Assembly: GCA_031401675.1 (NCBI GenBank)
Contig: JANNRR010000166.1
Coordinates: forward strand, 1-64,000
Reading direction: 5' to 3'
Source of the DNA: JANNRR01 sp031401675
GTDB lineage: Bacteria; Pseudomonadota; Alphaproteobacteria; Rhodobacterales; Rhodobacteraceae
Length of the DNA: 64,000 nucleotides
This document shows, in pieces, positions 52,457 through 61,047 of this stretch. The position numbers and the translations under genes were made by a program. The notes beneath the pieces are model-generated. The model saw only the letters and a list, made by a program, of their open reading frames with translations, had not been told where the DNA came from and did no database searches. Positions within the stretch are counted from its first letter, which is position 1, and the number at the start of each line of letters is the position of its first letter.

Positions 52457-52771
52457 CTACTTGCCCCAGGTCGACCAGGGAAACGGCTTGTCGTCGGACG
52501 TTCCCGCTTCAAACCGTGCCGCCTTGGCCAGCCACAAACCCAGCCCTTCGCCGAATTCCGCCAGCGGCTGGTTCTTCTTGGATGTCAGCAGCATCCACAG
52601 AAACTGGATCAGCGCCGCCGCCGCAAGGATCGATTGCGCCAGACCGAACAGGATCAGGATCAGCAGCATCGTCAGGCCGCGGCCCCAGATGCCCTTGTTG
52701 GCCAGCGGTTCCTGCGGAGCGGGATCAGGGTCTTTTTGTGTCATCGGATCCTCCGTTGCGGAATGCGTCAC
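52457..52771 (-). CDS. DUF4389 membrane protein
   Basis: The 104-residue protein has a hydrophilic N-terminus, one long or two short membrane segments (GLTMLLILILFGLAQSILAAAALIQ-like region, residues 32-60) and a C-terminal AEFGEGLGLWLAKAARFEAG segment typical of DUF4389. Function is unknown. Its ATG overlaps the stop of the host-attachment gene (ATGA), which favours 52771 over an internal ATG at 52744. Confidence 0.78.
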   Translation of the reverse strand: MTHSATEDPMTQKDPDPAPQEPLANKGIWGRGLTMLLILILFGLAQSILAAAALIQFLWMLLTSKKNQPLAEFGEGLGLWLAKAARFEAGTSDDKPFPWSTWGK

Positions 52772-53169
52772 GGCCCCATCACGTCGGCAAAATGTGTTGG
52801 CAATTCGGCGATCGGGGTTTTCAGCAGGTCCTTGTGCAGGTCAGCATAGAGCGCCGCGCGCAGGTCGGGTGTCAAGGCGTCCCGCAACGCCCCCAGCATC
52901 TTGGCCGGTGCCGCGATAATCAGACGTTCATAGGGACCGGCCTTCCACGCCGCCTCGATCACGCCAACCACTTGAACCGCAAACCGGTCCCGGGACTTAC
53001 GGCCGTCGGAGGAATGATCCGGTACGGGACCCGATCCGGCACCATGCCCGAAATGGTCGTCGGTGCCGTGACCGGCAAGATCTACCAGCCGGTTGGCCGG
53101 GCCGTGATTGTGCAGCAGTCGCACCTCATGTTCGTTGGCGAGGGCGACAAGCGTCGGCACGGGTTTCAT
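52768..53169 (-). CDS. Host-attachment (RF1-related) family protein
   Basis: The 133-residue protein starts PTLVALANEHEVRLLHNHGP and carries a disordered GHGTDDHFGHGAGSG stretch. A later helix-strand reads GPYERLIIAAPAKMLGALRD, then LHKDLLKTPIAELPTHF. This is the pattern of the host-attachment family, named after a plant-attachment locus and related to release-factor/Pelota folds. The biochemical role is unknown. Confidence 0.82.
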   Translation of the reverse strand: MKPVPTLVALANEHEVRLLHNHGPANRLVDLAGHGTDDHFGHGAGSGPVPDHSSDGRKSRDRFAVQVVGVIEAAWKAGPYERLIIAAPAKMLGALRDALTPDLRAALYADLHKDLLKTPIAELPTHFADVMGP

Positions 53170-53285
53170 CTGCGACTCGCTTTGTTTAGGACGTTCCGCC
53201 CCCTGAGTAGCGCGAAGAAAGCATGCTATCCTTGATCTGGAGCAACCGGCGCCGCTTTGCGTGCAACAGCCGGCCCGTCAGGTGG

Positions 53286-54248
53286 TCAGGATCCGGCTCC
53301 CGCATAGATCATGTCGATCATCACCTGATTGCCGCGTGAAAACTCCAGTGTGCACGGATAGGGCGCGCCGGTCTGCACGGTGGCGTTGAAGGCGTTGGCC
53401 TGTTCGGTATAGTGATCAACCAGCGGAAACCGTTCGAAGCGGACGGCGCCGCTGGTATCGCGGATTTCCAGCGCATCGTCGCCGTAAAGCTTGGCATTGA
53501 ACGGCGACAGCACCTTGATCCAGCCGGCGGTGCCGTGGAAATGCATCTGCTGATAGCCGTGCATCCGCATCGAGACGTAGAAATCCATGGTGAAACCGGG
53601 AAATTCGGCCCAGACCCGTGCCGTGCTGTCGATGCCGCGATCCCATTCGATCTGGCTGCGGATCCTGGTCGGTTCCTGCCCGGTGACGAACCGGGTGGTG
53701 ACCGACGGATAGACCCCGATATCGCGCAGGGCGCCGCCGCCCTGTGCCGGATCGTTGCGGATGTTGCCGTAGTCCAGCAGATGAAAAGTGAAACCGCCCT
53801 GGACATGCCGCAACTGGCCGATAGCACCGTCGGCGATCAGTTGCCGCACGCGCCGCCACTGCGGATGGTGGGTCACCATGAACGCCTCGGCTGCATGCCG
53901 CCCGGTCTGATCCCTCAGAGCGATCAGCTGATCGATCTCGGCGGCCTTCAGCGCAATCGGCTTTTCGGTCAGCACATGCTTGCCCGCCTGCAGAACCTTG
54001 AGGGTCCATTCGACATGGGCGCTGTTCGGCAGCGGAATGTAGATGGCATCGATCCCGGGGTCAGCCAACAGCGCCTCGTAGCTGCTGTGCACCCGCGCAT
54101 CATAGGGTGCCGCCAAAGCCTCGGCCTTGCCCGGCGTCAGGCTGGCAATCGCCGCCACAACCCCGTGGTCCGAGTTGTGGATGCCCGGGCAGACCCATTC
54201 CCTGGCGATCTTTGCCGCACCCAGAATTCCCCAACGCACCTTGGCCAT
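53286..54248 (-). CDS. Gfo/Idh/MocA-family oxidoreductase
   Basis: The 320-residue NAD(P)-dependent oxidoreductase has VRWGILGAAKIAREWVCPGI, the CEKP-like HVLTEKPIALKAAEIDQLIA and a C-terminal domain with GGGALRDIGVYPSVTTRFV, carrying the catalytic-type Asp. The relatives include dehydrogenases of inositols, sugars and dihydrodiols. The substrate cannot be read from context. Confidence 0.85.
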   Translation of the reverse strand: MAKVRWGILGAAKIAREWVCPGIHNSDHGVVAAIASLTPGKAEALAAPYDARVHSSYEALLADPGIDAIYIPLPNSAHVEWTLKVLQAGKHVLTEKPIALKAAEIDQLIALRDQTGRHAAEAFMVTHHPQWRRVRQLIADGAIGQLRHVQGGFTFHLLDYGNIRNDPAQGGGALRDIGVYPSVTTRFVTGQEPTRIRSQIEWDRGIDSTARVWAEFPGFTMDFYVSMRMHGYQQMHFHGTAGWIKVLSPFNAKLYGDDALEIRDTSGAVRFERFPLVDHYTEQANAFNATVQTGAPYPCTLEFSRGNQVMIDMIYAGAGS

Positions 54249-54386
54249 AGCGTCCTCCCATGTTCCGGGCGGACGGTAGAAACCGCGGGCAGGAAAGTAA
54301 ACTGCCTCGATGCAAATTGATCAGCGTCAAGGTCGGGCGGGCAAGTCCATGGCAGTCGTTGTTCCGAACTGTGCGTGGAGGTGGAA

Positions 54387-55340
54387 ATGAATCGCAGGCA
54401 GGTGCTTTGGGGCGGCGCGGCAACGCTTCTGGCGATCGGTGCAGCCGCTGGCACAGTGAAATATCGGGGCGATATCGTTGCTGCCAAACAGGCCCTCGCC
54501 ACCGGCAGCCAGATCATTGCGACCGGTTCCGGCACCATGGAATATGCCGAGGCTGGCAATGGCCCGCCGGTTCTGATGATCCACGGAACCGGCGGCGGCT
54601 TCGATCAGGGGCTGGCTTTCGCGGCACCACTGGTGGCCGCTGGCTGGCGTGTCATCGCGCCGTCGCGCTTTGGCTATCTGCGGTCCGACTATCCGGCTGA
54701 CCCTTCGTCGCAAGCGCAGGCCGATGCCTTTGCCGACCTGCTGGACGCCCTGAAGATCGACCGCCTGCCGGTGATTGGCGGCTCGGCCGGCGCGCTGTCG
54801 GCGCTCGAGTTCGCCATCCGCCATCCCGGCCTGTGCACTGCGCTGGTGCCGCTGGTCCCGGCGACCTATGTTCCCGGCCGGCCGCCGGTACGCCCCTCGC
54901 CGCTTGGCGCGGCCATCGTGCGCTATGCCCTGCAGTCGGACCTGCTGTTCTGGGCCGGCATGGCTCTGGCCGAAGACCGGATGATCGCCACCCTGCTGGC
55001 AACCGACCCGGCCCTTGTCCATGCCGCTTCCCCGTCGGAACAGGCCAGAGTGCGCGCCATCCTGCGCGGCATCCTGCCGGTCAGCGCCAAGACCCGCGGC
55101 TTGCTGAACGACGGGGCATTGGCCGGAACTCCCGAACCGATGGCGTTGGACCGGATCACCGCCCCGACCCTGACAATTTCGCTTGAGGATGACCGCTTCG
55201 GCACCTTCGCGGCCGCCCGCCACATCGCAGACACTGTCAAGGGGGCGCGGCTGTTCAGCTTTCCGACCGGCGGCCATGTCTGGGTCGGCCATGACGCCGA
55301 GATATTCGCCGCCGTCGACGATTTCCTGCGCAGCGTATAG
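54387..55340 (+). CDS. Membrane-anchored or exported alpha/beta hydrolase
   Basis: The 317-residue protein has an N-terminal twin-arginine-like segment (MNRRQVLWGGAATLLAIGAA), followed by an alpha/beta hydrolase fold. HGTGGGFDQGLAF is the oxyanion region, VIGGSAGALSALEF the Ser nucleophile elbow, and FPTGGHVWVGHDAEIF carries the His. The start at 54387 has GGAGGTGGAA upstream. Substrate unknown. Confidence 0.82.
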   Translation: MNRRQVLWGGAATLLAIGAAAGTVKYRGDIVAAKQALATGSQIIATGSGTMEYAEAGNGPPVLMIHGTGGGFDQGLAFAAPLVAAGWRVIAPSRFGYLRSDYPADPSSQAQADAFADLLDALKIDRLPVIGGSAGALSALEFAIRHPGLCTALVPLVPATYVPGRPPVRPSPLGAAIVRYALQSDLLFWAGMALAEDRMIATLLATDPALVHAASPSEQARVRAILRGILPVSAKTRGLLNDGALAGTPEPMALDRITAPTLTISLEDDRFGTFAAARHIADTVKGARLFSFPTGGHVWVGHDAEIFAAVDDFLRSV

Positions 55341-55347
55341 GCCCGGA

Positions 55348-56244
55348 TCACGCCGGAATCAGCATGCCCTTGTCGCGTGCCAGTTCGCGCATGCGGCCTT
55401 GCAGCTTTTCAAAGGCCCGAACCTCGATCTGGCGAATCCGTTCGCGGCTGACATCATAGCGCGACGACAGTTCTTCCAGCGTCACAGGCTCATCCTCCAG
55501 CCGGCGCCGGATCAGGATGTCGCGTTCGCGCTCGTTCAGCACGTCCATCGCGCGGTTCAGCAGGTTGCGGCGGGTGTCCAACTCTTCACGCTCGGCATAG
55601 TCGCCGGCCTGGTCGGCATCCTCATCCTCCAGCCAGTCCTGCCATTGCGTGACGGAATCACCGTCCATGCCCACCGTGGCGTTCAGCGACGAATCCCCGC
55701 CCGACAGGCGGCGGTTCATCGAGATCACTTCGGCCTCGGTCACACTCAGATCCTTGGCGATCTGAGCGACATTTTCGGGGCGCAGGTCCCCCTCTTCCAG
55801 CGCGCCGACCTTGGCCTTGGCCTTGCGCAGATTGAAGAACAGCTTTTTCTGCGCCGAAGTGGTGCCAAGCTTCACCAGGCTCCACGACCGCAGGATGTAT
55901 TCCTGGATCGAGGCGCGGATCCACCACATGGCATAGGTGGCAAGGCGAAAGCCCTTTTCCGGATCGAAACGCTTGACCGCCTGCATCAGGCCGACATTGG
56001 CCTCCGAGATCACCTCGGCCTGCGGCAGACCGTAGCCGCGATAGCCCATCGCGATCTTTGCCGCCAAGCGCAGATGGCTGGTCACCAATTTGTGGGCCGC
56101 ACTGCTGTCCTGATGATCCACCCAGCGCTTGGCCAGCATGTACTCCTGCTCCGGTTCCAGCATCGGGAACTTGCGGATGTCCTGCAGGTAGCGGTTCAGA
56201 CCCTGTTCAGGCGACGGGACGGGAAGGTTGGCGTAGCTCGACAT
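55348..56244 (-). CDS. rpoH: RNA polymerase sigma factor RpoH (sigma-32)
   Basis: The 298-residue sigma-70-type factor has region 2 (HLRLAAKIAMGYRGYGLPQA, then FRLATYAMWWIRASIQEYIL), the RpoH box just after it (KLFFNLRKAKAKVG) and region 4 with LEELSSRYDVSRERIRQIEV. It directs the heat-shock and oxidative stress genes. A strong SD (AGGAGAGGGGG) precedes the ATG, and a possible heat-shock-type promoter lies at 56279-56306. Confidence 0.95.
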   Translation of the reverse strand: MSSYANLPVPSPEQGLNRYLQDIRKFPMLEPEQEYMLAKRWVDHQDSSAAHKLVTSHLRLAAKIAMGYRGYGLPQAEVISEANVGLMQAVKRFDPEKGFRLATYAMWWIRASIQEYILRSWSLVKLGTTSAQKKLFFNLRKAKAKVGALEEGDLRPENVAQIAKDLSVTEAEVISMNRRLSGGDSSLNATVGMDGDSVTQWQDWLEDEDADQAGDYAEREELDTRRNLLNRAMDVLNERERDILIRRRLEDEPVTLEELSSRYDVSRERIRQIEVRAFEKLQGRMRELARDKGMLIPA

Positions 56245-56278
56245 TATGACCCCCTCTCCTCGGCGGAGGAGATGTCTA

Positions 56279-56306
56279 CCTATGGTACGGTCGCCAGCGC
56301 TTCAAG
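56279..56306 (-). promoter_or_regulatory. Candidate promoter of rpoH
   Basis: On the minus strand CTTGAA (56306-56301) and ACCATAGG (56286-56279) are about 15 nt apart and lie 35 nt or more before the rpoH ATG. The pair vaguely resembles a sigma-32-type promoter, which would fit autoregulation, but both hexamers are imperfect. Confidence 0.3.
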
Positions 56307-56383
56307 CTCTGGCTGCATACAAGCAAGCAATGAACGAAAGATGAATGCGGTTCCGTTGAAGGTCCACGATTATGTCAGTGACC

Positions 56384-56944
56384 TCACACAGGTGTCATTG
56401 TGCGGGGCGCAAACGGCGCATTTTCAGGCAGATAGACCATCTGAACGAAACCCGGATCCCAGTGACGGACCGATTGCAGGGCCAGGTTGATCCCGCCGGT
56501 TGACTGAAACAACGGCAGACCACCGCCCAGCAGCACCGGGGCCACCGTTACCGTTACCTGCGTCAGAAGCCCTTCGCGCAGCAGGGCAGAAATGATCTGG
56601 CCGCCATCCACATAAATGCGCCGCCGCCCCAACGCCGCCTGTTCGGCCAGCACCACCCGCAACGGCGCTGCGGTTATCGACAGCTTTTCGGACGCCGACG
56701 GGCGCTGGCGGCGGCTGGCGACGATGACCGGCAAGGCATAGGGCCAAGGCTGGAACGTCAGGACCTTTTCATACGTACCCCGTCCCATCAATATGGCGTC
56801 CATCCCGGCGATGAAGGCAGTGTAACCGCCAACCTCGCCCTTCGGCACCGGGATCGACGTCAGCCAATCGGTATCGCCGTCAGCTCGGGCGATATAGCCA
56901 TCCAGCGAGCAGGCGATAAAGGCATGGCATTCCGGCATGTCTGC
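56384..56944 (-). CDS. Dihydrofolate-reductase-family (RibD C-terminal-like) protein
   Basis: The 186-residue protein has HAFIACSLDGYIARADGDTD at the start, MDAILMGRGTYEKVLTFQPW, and RRIYVDGGQIISALLREGL, all typical of the RibD-C/DHFR-like fold that binds NADPH. It is related to the reductase part of RibD but stands alone, so the substrate is not known. The start at 56944 is chosen as the fold begins right there; 56965 is an alternative. It lies 17 nt downstream of rluA. Confidence 0.8.
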   Translation of the reverse strand, partial: ADMPECHAFIACSLDGYIARADGDTDWLTSIPVPKGEVGGYTAFIAGMDAILMGRGTYEKVLTFQPWPYALPVIVASRRQRPSASEKLSITAAPLRVVLAEQAALGRRRIYVDGGQIISALLREGLLTQVTVTVAPVLLGGGLPLFQSTGGINLALQSVRHWDPGFVQMVYLPENAPFAPRTMTPV

Positions 56945-56961
56945 CATCTGGCTTCCCGTCC

Positions 56962-58011
56962 TCACACTGCCGCGCCCGGCGCACGCAATACGGTGATCAG
57001 CGCCACCATGTCCTGCGGCATCGGGGCCTCGAACGCCATTTCCACGCCGGTAAGCGGATGCACGAACCCAAGCGAGGCCGCGTGCAGCGCCTGCCGGGGA
57101 AAGGCCGCGACGGCGGCAGCAGCAGCCTCGGTAAAGGACCTGGCTGGCAGTTTGCGCCGCCCGCCATAGGTCTGGTCGCCCACCAGTCCGTGCCCGGCAT
57201 GCGCCAGATGCACCCGTATCTGGTGGGTGCGTCCGGTTTCAAGCCAGCACTCAAGCAACGACAAAGTTGGCGGCACGCCAAACGCCTCCATGATCCGCGC
57301 CCGCGTCACGGCATGGCGACCACCCTGGAACAGCACGGCCTGCCGTTGCCGATCGGTCTTGTGTCGCGCCAGCTGGGTGGTGATCTTCAGGATATTCGCC
57401 GCCTCGAAACTGACGCCGCGCGTGCCGCGCAACCTGGGGTCGCCCGCATCCGGTACGCCGTAGACCAACGCCAGATAGCGCCTCCGGGCCGTATGTTTCT
57501 CGAACTGCGCCGCCAGCCCGTGGTGCGCCGCATCTGATTTCGCTACCACCAGCAGCCCGGTGGTATCCTTGTCGATCCGGTGCACGATGCCGGGGCGCCT
57601 TTCGCCGCCGATGCCCGAAAGCGTCGCGCCGCAGTGATGCAGCAGCGCATTGACCAGCGTTCCTGAATGCGACCCCGGTGCCGGATGCACCACCATGCCC
57701 ACCGGCTTGTTGATGACAATCAGATCGGCATCTTCATGGATCACGTCCAGCGCGATGTTCTCGGCCCCGGTACTGACCTCGACCGCCGGATCAAGCCGAA
57801 TTGCCAGAACTTCGCCCGCCGAAACCCGCGCCTTGGCGTCGGTCACCACTTCGTCACCCCGGCTGACCGCGCCCTCGGCGATCAATCTGGACAGACGCGA
57901 CCGCGACAGGGCGGCTTCCTCTGGCACGTCGCGGGCAAGCGCCTTATCAAGCCGATCTGGAGGGGCGGCGGCAATCGTCACCTGCAGAATACGCGAAGGG
58001 TTGGGCTGCAT
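56962..58011 (-). CDS. RluA-family pseudouridine synthase
   Basis: The 349-residue protein has an N-terminal S4-like domain (DRLDKALARDVPEEAALSRS), then the catalytic Asp in GIVHRIDKDTTGLLVVAKSD, ARRRYLALVYG and the C-terminal LLECWLETGRTHQIRVHLAH. The RluD-like length suggests modification of 23S rRNA; the exact site is not certain. The ATG at 58011 sits in a CATG that also serves as the start of the oppositely oriented DUF6476 gene. Confidence 0.9.
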   Translation of the reverse strand: MQPNPSRILQVTIAAAPPDRLDKALARDVPEEAALSRSRLSRLIAEGAVSRGDEVVTDAKARVSAGEVLAIRLDPAVEVSTGAENIALDVIHEDADLIVINKPVGMVVHPAPGSHSGTLVNALLHHCGATLSGIGGERRPGIVHRIDKDTTGLLVVAKSDAAHHGLAAQFEKHTARRRYLALVYGVPDAGDPRLRGTRGVSFEAANILKITTQLARHKTDRQRQAVLFQGGRHAVTRARIMEAFGVPPTLSLLECWLETGRTHQIRVHLAHAGHGLVGDQTYGGRRKLPARSFTEAAAAAVAAFPRQALHAASLGFVHPLTGVEMAFEAPMPQDMVALITVLRAPGAAV

Positions 58012-58318
58012 GACAAGCACTCCGCTGCCGGACGGACCACCGCCCGACCTCAAGTTCCTGAAACTGCTGGTCACGATCCTGACCGCGACGATGATTGCCG
58101 GGCTTGTAGCCGTGATCTGGCTGCTTGTCATCCGCTTGCCGGCCGTCCTGCGAACGACGGTGAAGCTACCCGATACCGTCGTGCTGCCGGACGGCGCTGA
58201 CGCCCTTGCCATCACCGCCGGTCCAGGATGGTACGCGGTTGTAACCACGGACAACGACATTCTGATCTTCGATGCGAAAACCGGCCTGTTGCGCCAGACG
58301 GTTCAGATCCGGCCCTGA
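58010..58318 (+). CDS. DUF6476 membrane protein
   Basis: The 102-residue protein has one membrane segment (LLVTILTATMIAGLVAVIWL) after a short proline-rich lead. A periplasmic part follows, with LPDGADALAITAGPGWYAVV and IFDAKTGLLRQTVQI, like a beta-propeller-type end. Neighbouring with rluA is the usual order in this group. Its ATG is at 58010-58012, overlapping the rluA start by 2 nt. GAAGGG lies 9 nt upstream, inside rluA. Confidence 0.75.
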   Translation: MTSTPLPDGPPPDLKFLKLLVTILTATMIAGLVAVIWLLVIRLPAVLRTTVKLPDTVVLPDGADALAITAGPGWYAVVTTDNDILIFDAKTGLLRQTVQIRP

Positions 58319-58568
58319 AGCATGGGACCGACACCCCGGCCCGAACGGGAATCCCCAGATCAACATTCTGGTGTCCGAGCCTTTGATTGTGAAACACTGC
58401 GTTACTAAAAATATAGTTCTTGTTCGTAGTTTTGCTTGGACTGCAATCATGTTGTAAGCGGTCGCGAGTGCTGACGGACGGCGAAGTGGCGACCTGGACC
58501 TGTCCCGGTTTCGTTCCGGTTTTTGAGAGCAATACTCGCCATCAAGGATCGGACCATGCGTCCGACGG

Positions 58569-58700
58569 ATATGGCAGCGATACACGAGCGACGCGTTCAA
58601 GCGGGATGCGGTTCGCATCGCGCAGAGTTCGAAGGATCAGAAAGCGATCGGGAGGGGGGGCGTTTTCCCGGCGAATGCGGGAACTGCTGAAAAGGGGTAG
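58569..58700 (+). pseudogene. IS3-family OrfA fragment
   Basis: The frame from 58569 reads RYTSDAFKRDAVRIAQSS, matching the conserved N-terminal helix of IS3-type OrfA. It then drifts into unrelated residues and stops at 58698-58700. There is no start codon in frame. The 250 nt before it (58319-58568) has no recognisable gene and contains an AT-rich patch near 58395-58450. Confidence 0.5.
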
Positions 58701-58711
58701 GACCATTTTTA

Positions 58712-58811
58712 CCATTGATGGGGTGGATGGCTCCTGCTCCCGGCGTCGCGATGCGCCAAAATGGGGTTGTCGTCGGAACCCAAGCAAAGGAGCCGCCCAC
58801 CCCATCAATGG
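58712..58811. repeat. 100-bp MITE-like element with 23-bp inverted ends
   Basis: Bases 58712-58734 and 58789-58811 are inverted copies differing at 2 of 23 positions (half site CCATTGATGGGGTGG). They enclose about 54 bp of unrelated sequence. The whole would fold as one hairpin. It lies 15 bp beyond the OrfA stop. No clear target-site duplication was seen. Confidence 0.55.
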
Positions 58812-59207
58812 CGTTCCAATGCTTCATCACTTCCCGGTCCACGGCTTGAGCTTTCGCGACAAGAAATCTTTGGCGACAGCCAGTTCCCCGATCTTGGCAT
58901 GCAGGTCACGAACTGTTTCCACGGCAATCTCGGCGGCGGCCGTTGCCCTGCCTCCCCGATCAAACATACCAGCGGCACCTTCCAGCAGCGACTCCTTCCA
59001 CTGATGGATCATCGTCGGATGGACCTCACAGGCGGTCGCCGGTTCCGACACGGTGTGCTCGCCCTTCAGCGCTTCCAACGCCACACGCGCCTTGAACGCA
59101 GCGTCATGATTCCCACGTTTCGGCATGTTCTGTTCTCCTCGTTCCTGAAGACCAGCGGACGTCAGATCGCAGCTTTCGTCACTGTCCGATTTTCAGGTGG
59201 CAGCTCA
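58812..59207 (-). mobile_element. Partial IS3-family element (end plus OrfA, no OrfB)
   Basis: The right-hand boundary at 59207 is the sequence TGAGCTGCCACC, read on the minus strand, of the TG...CA type of IS3 ends. OrfA follows, but the expected OrfB frame is missing: the hairpin element starts 15 nt after OrfA. The element is dead. Confidence 0.55.
58827..59126 (-). CDS. IS3-family transposase OrfA
   Basis: The 99-residue product is a complete OrfA: MPKRGNHDAAFKARVALEAL, an HTH region EVHPTMIHQWKESLLEGAAG and a leucine-zipper-like tail ending AVAKDFLSRKLKPWTGK. GAGGAG precedes the ATG. Without OrfB it cannot transpose, though OrfA alone can bind the ends of related elements. Confidence 0.8.
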   Translation of the reverse strand: MPKRGNHDAAFKARVALEALKGEHTVSEPATACEVHPTMIHQWKESLLEGAAGMFDRGGRATAAAEIAVETVRDLHAKIGELAVAKDFLSRKLKPWTGK

Positions 59208-59314
59208 CCGCTGGGCGGTGTGGTGTAATTTGCCTGGCAGTGCCCGGCAAGTACTCGGCTGATCCGTGCGCCGGCCAGTTCGATCCGCCCTCCGCGACTG
59301 GCGCGCCAGCCTGA

Positions 59315-60376
59315 TCAATGCGGTGTTGCGCCGCTCACCGGCGCTGCCTCGTCGCCCGGGGGGGGAAGGATCGAATTGCCGGGGAGGAACGTCATGGGCC
59401 AGATGATACTCCTCTCATGCGCCGTTGCCGACTCGCCCCGCAACAGATCGACAACCATTCCGGCCAGCGCCTGCCCAAGTTCAGGCAAGTCCGCCTGGAA
59501 ACAGGCGGGGGTTGGCTGAAGGAAGCGAATCTGAGGATTCTCTCTGAATACAACGATGGAAACATCGTGACCCGGATGCAACCCGGCATTCCTCAATGCC
59601 CCGTAGAATCCCACGGTCGCGATTCCCGAGCTGATCAGGACCGCTGTCGGGCGCGGCTGCATGGCAGCGATTTTCCGGCCGAACTCAAACCCCCCCGCCT
59701 CGCTGCTCTCCATACAAAGGACAAGAAGATCATCGCGCGGGATCCCTGCGGCCTCCAGACCTTCGAGGTAGCCGCGCTTGAAATGCGCCCCAAAGGCGGC
59801 ATCCGTATTTGGCAAAGCAACAGCAATGCGTCGGTGGCCCACTTCTGACAAGGCGGCGACCGACCGACGCGCCACGCCTTCAAAATCAAAGTCGATCCAC
59901 GGATAAGTCCCCGGCGTTTCTGATCGACCGAACGCTACGAATGGCACGCCCGACTCTGCCAGCAGTGCGATCCGGCGGTCCTGTTGGCGTGTAGCGGTGA
60001 TCACGAGCGCATCCACCGTGCCTCGCGCAATGGCGCGTTGCAGGAACTCGACTGGATCATCGGCAGAGTGGCAGGGCAAAATCACCAAATCATAGCCCTT
60101 TTCCGCCAGGACCCCGTTCATTGCATCGACGACGATGAAAAAGAAGTTGTCTCCGGATGTGGTCGCCGGCTCACCGGTTTCAATCACGAAACCAATCGTG
60201 TTAGTTGCCCCGCGACGCAAGCTGCGGCCCGACTGGTTTGCGACGTAGCCGAGGGTCATTGCGGCGTCCAGAACGCGCTTGCGCGTGGATGGGTTCACAC
60301 CAACCCGGTTGTTCAGGGCCCGTGAGACCGTGCCGATCGAGATGTTCAGGTGGTTGGCAAGGGCTCTTATATCCAC
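59315..60376 (-). CDS. LacI-family transcription regulator
   Basis: The 353-residue repressor has the N-terminal HTH (DIRALANHLNISIGTVSRAL), hinge RVGVNPSTRKRVLDAAMTLG and a sugar-binding-type sensor domain. The GTG at 60376 gives the usual start right before the HTH and has GGAAG 9 nt upstream; a TTG at 60403 would overlap an operator. Two palindromes of the AAACGTTT type upstream imply autoregulation. The regulated sugar genes may be the CUT2 transporter at 61-64 kb or may have been lost with IS insertion. Confidence 0.88.
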   Translation of the reverse strand: MDIRALANHLNISIGTVSRALNNRVGVNPSTRKRVLDAAMTLGYVANQSGRSLRRGATNTIGFVIETGEPATTSGDNFFFIVVDAMNGVLAEKGYDLVILPCHSADDPVEFLQRAIARGTVDALVITATRQQDRRIALLAESGVPFVAFGRSETPGTYPWIDFDFEGVARRSVAALSEVGHRRIAVALPNTDAAFGAHFKRGYLEGLEAAGIPRDDLLVLCMESSEAGGFEFGRKIAAMQPRPTAVLISSGIATVGFYGALRNAGLHPGHDVSIVVFRENPQIRFLQPTPACFQADLPELGQALAGMVVDLLRGESATAHERSIIWPMTFLPGNSILPPPGDEAAPVSGATPH

Positions 60377-60398
60377 CAGTTCAACTTCCAGGCATATC

Positions 60399-60412
60399 CG
60401 CAAACGTTTACG
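60399..60412. promoter_or_regulatory. LacI-type operator (proximal)
   Basis: CGCAAACGTTTACG is a near-perfect palindrome around AAACGTTT, like the operators of the LacI/GalR family. It lies 23 bp upstream of the GTG start. Confidence 0.75.
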
Positions 60413-60450
60413 AGTCTTTTTGGCACGGATTATGGAATCATGTAACCCTT

Positions 60451-60464
60451 CGTAAACGTTTGCG
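60451..60464. promoter_or_regulatory. LacI-type operator (distal)
   Basis: CGTAAACGTTTGCG is the inverted twin of the proximal site, 52 bp away. Between them the minus strand has CATAAT, a good -10, at about 60434-60429, whose -35 position overlaps this palindrome. Repression by looping or by blocking the polymerase is plausible. Confidence 0.75.
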
Positions 60465-60641
60465 GCAGTGAGCGTAGCCCCATTGGGTGATTCCCGACTT
60501 CACGCAGGTGGTTCAGTCTGTTCGACCTTTCCCGACCGCAGGCCGCGACAACATTCTGTCTTCTGCCATGGTTTCAGCCGCAATCCACAGCGCCAGCACA
60601 AGAACCAAGTAACCCGTTTCAATTTCCGGAAAGGACCAATA

Positions 60642-60964
60642 ATGACGAACTCCGCCAAGTCCATCCGCACGGGTAAGATGATTTCCGTCACAGAAGGGGA
60701 GGCCATTGCCCCCCATCCCGCCTGCTGGCTGACACGAGCTGTGATGCCAACAGTCTGCAGGCGCGTCTGACTGCAAGCAAGACTGAGGCCGTGATCCCCT
60801 AAACCCGCTCGCGCAAACATCCTGTCCCACATGACGGCGCCGACTATGTCAGCCGCAACCTGATTGGACACGCCTTCTGCCGCATCAAGGATTGGCGACT
60901 TCTCGCAACCCGTTATGACATGATGGCAATCACCTTCGTTTCCACGCCGCAATCGACGCCATGA
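60642..60964 (+). pseudogene. Decayed IS5-family transposase
   Basis: From 60725 the frame reads LADTSCDANSLQARLTASKTEAVIP, stop (60800-60802), then TRSRKHPVPHDGADYVSRNL and HAFCRIKDWRLLATRYD. This matches the C-terminal DDE region of IS5-type transposases (LADKGYDAD, then RNLVERAFCRLKDWRR). The DE-type Glu of ERAFCRLK is replaced by Gly-His. The preceding peptide (SIRTGKMISVTEGEA) resembles the middle of the same proteins but lies in another frame. Deletions and a stop make it inactive. Confidence 0.65.
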
Positions 60965-61047
60965 TCCTTTGGTGAGCTTGATCGAGTCTCACCCCCATGG
61001 GCCGCACAAGGGCGGGCAAGGCGGCGGTTCCAGATCAGCGCGACCCT

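Noticed and set aside
60642..60770. Start of a truncated sugar-operon gene divergent from the LacI gene, with a good ribosome site
   Set aside because: The peptide fits the middle of IS5-type transposases (MISVTEGEA) and is followed by their C-terminal part, so it is transposase debris.
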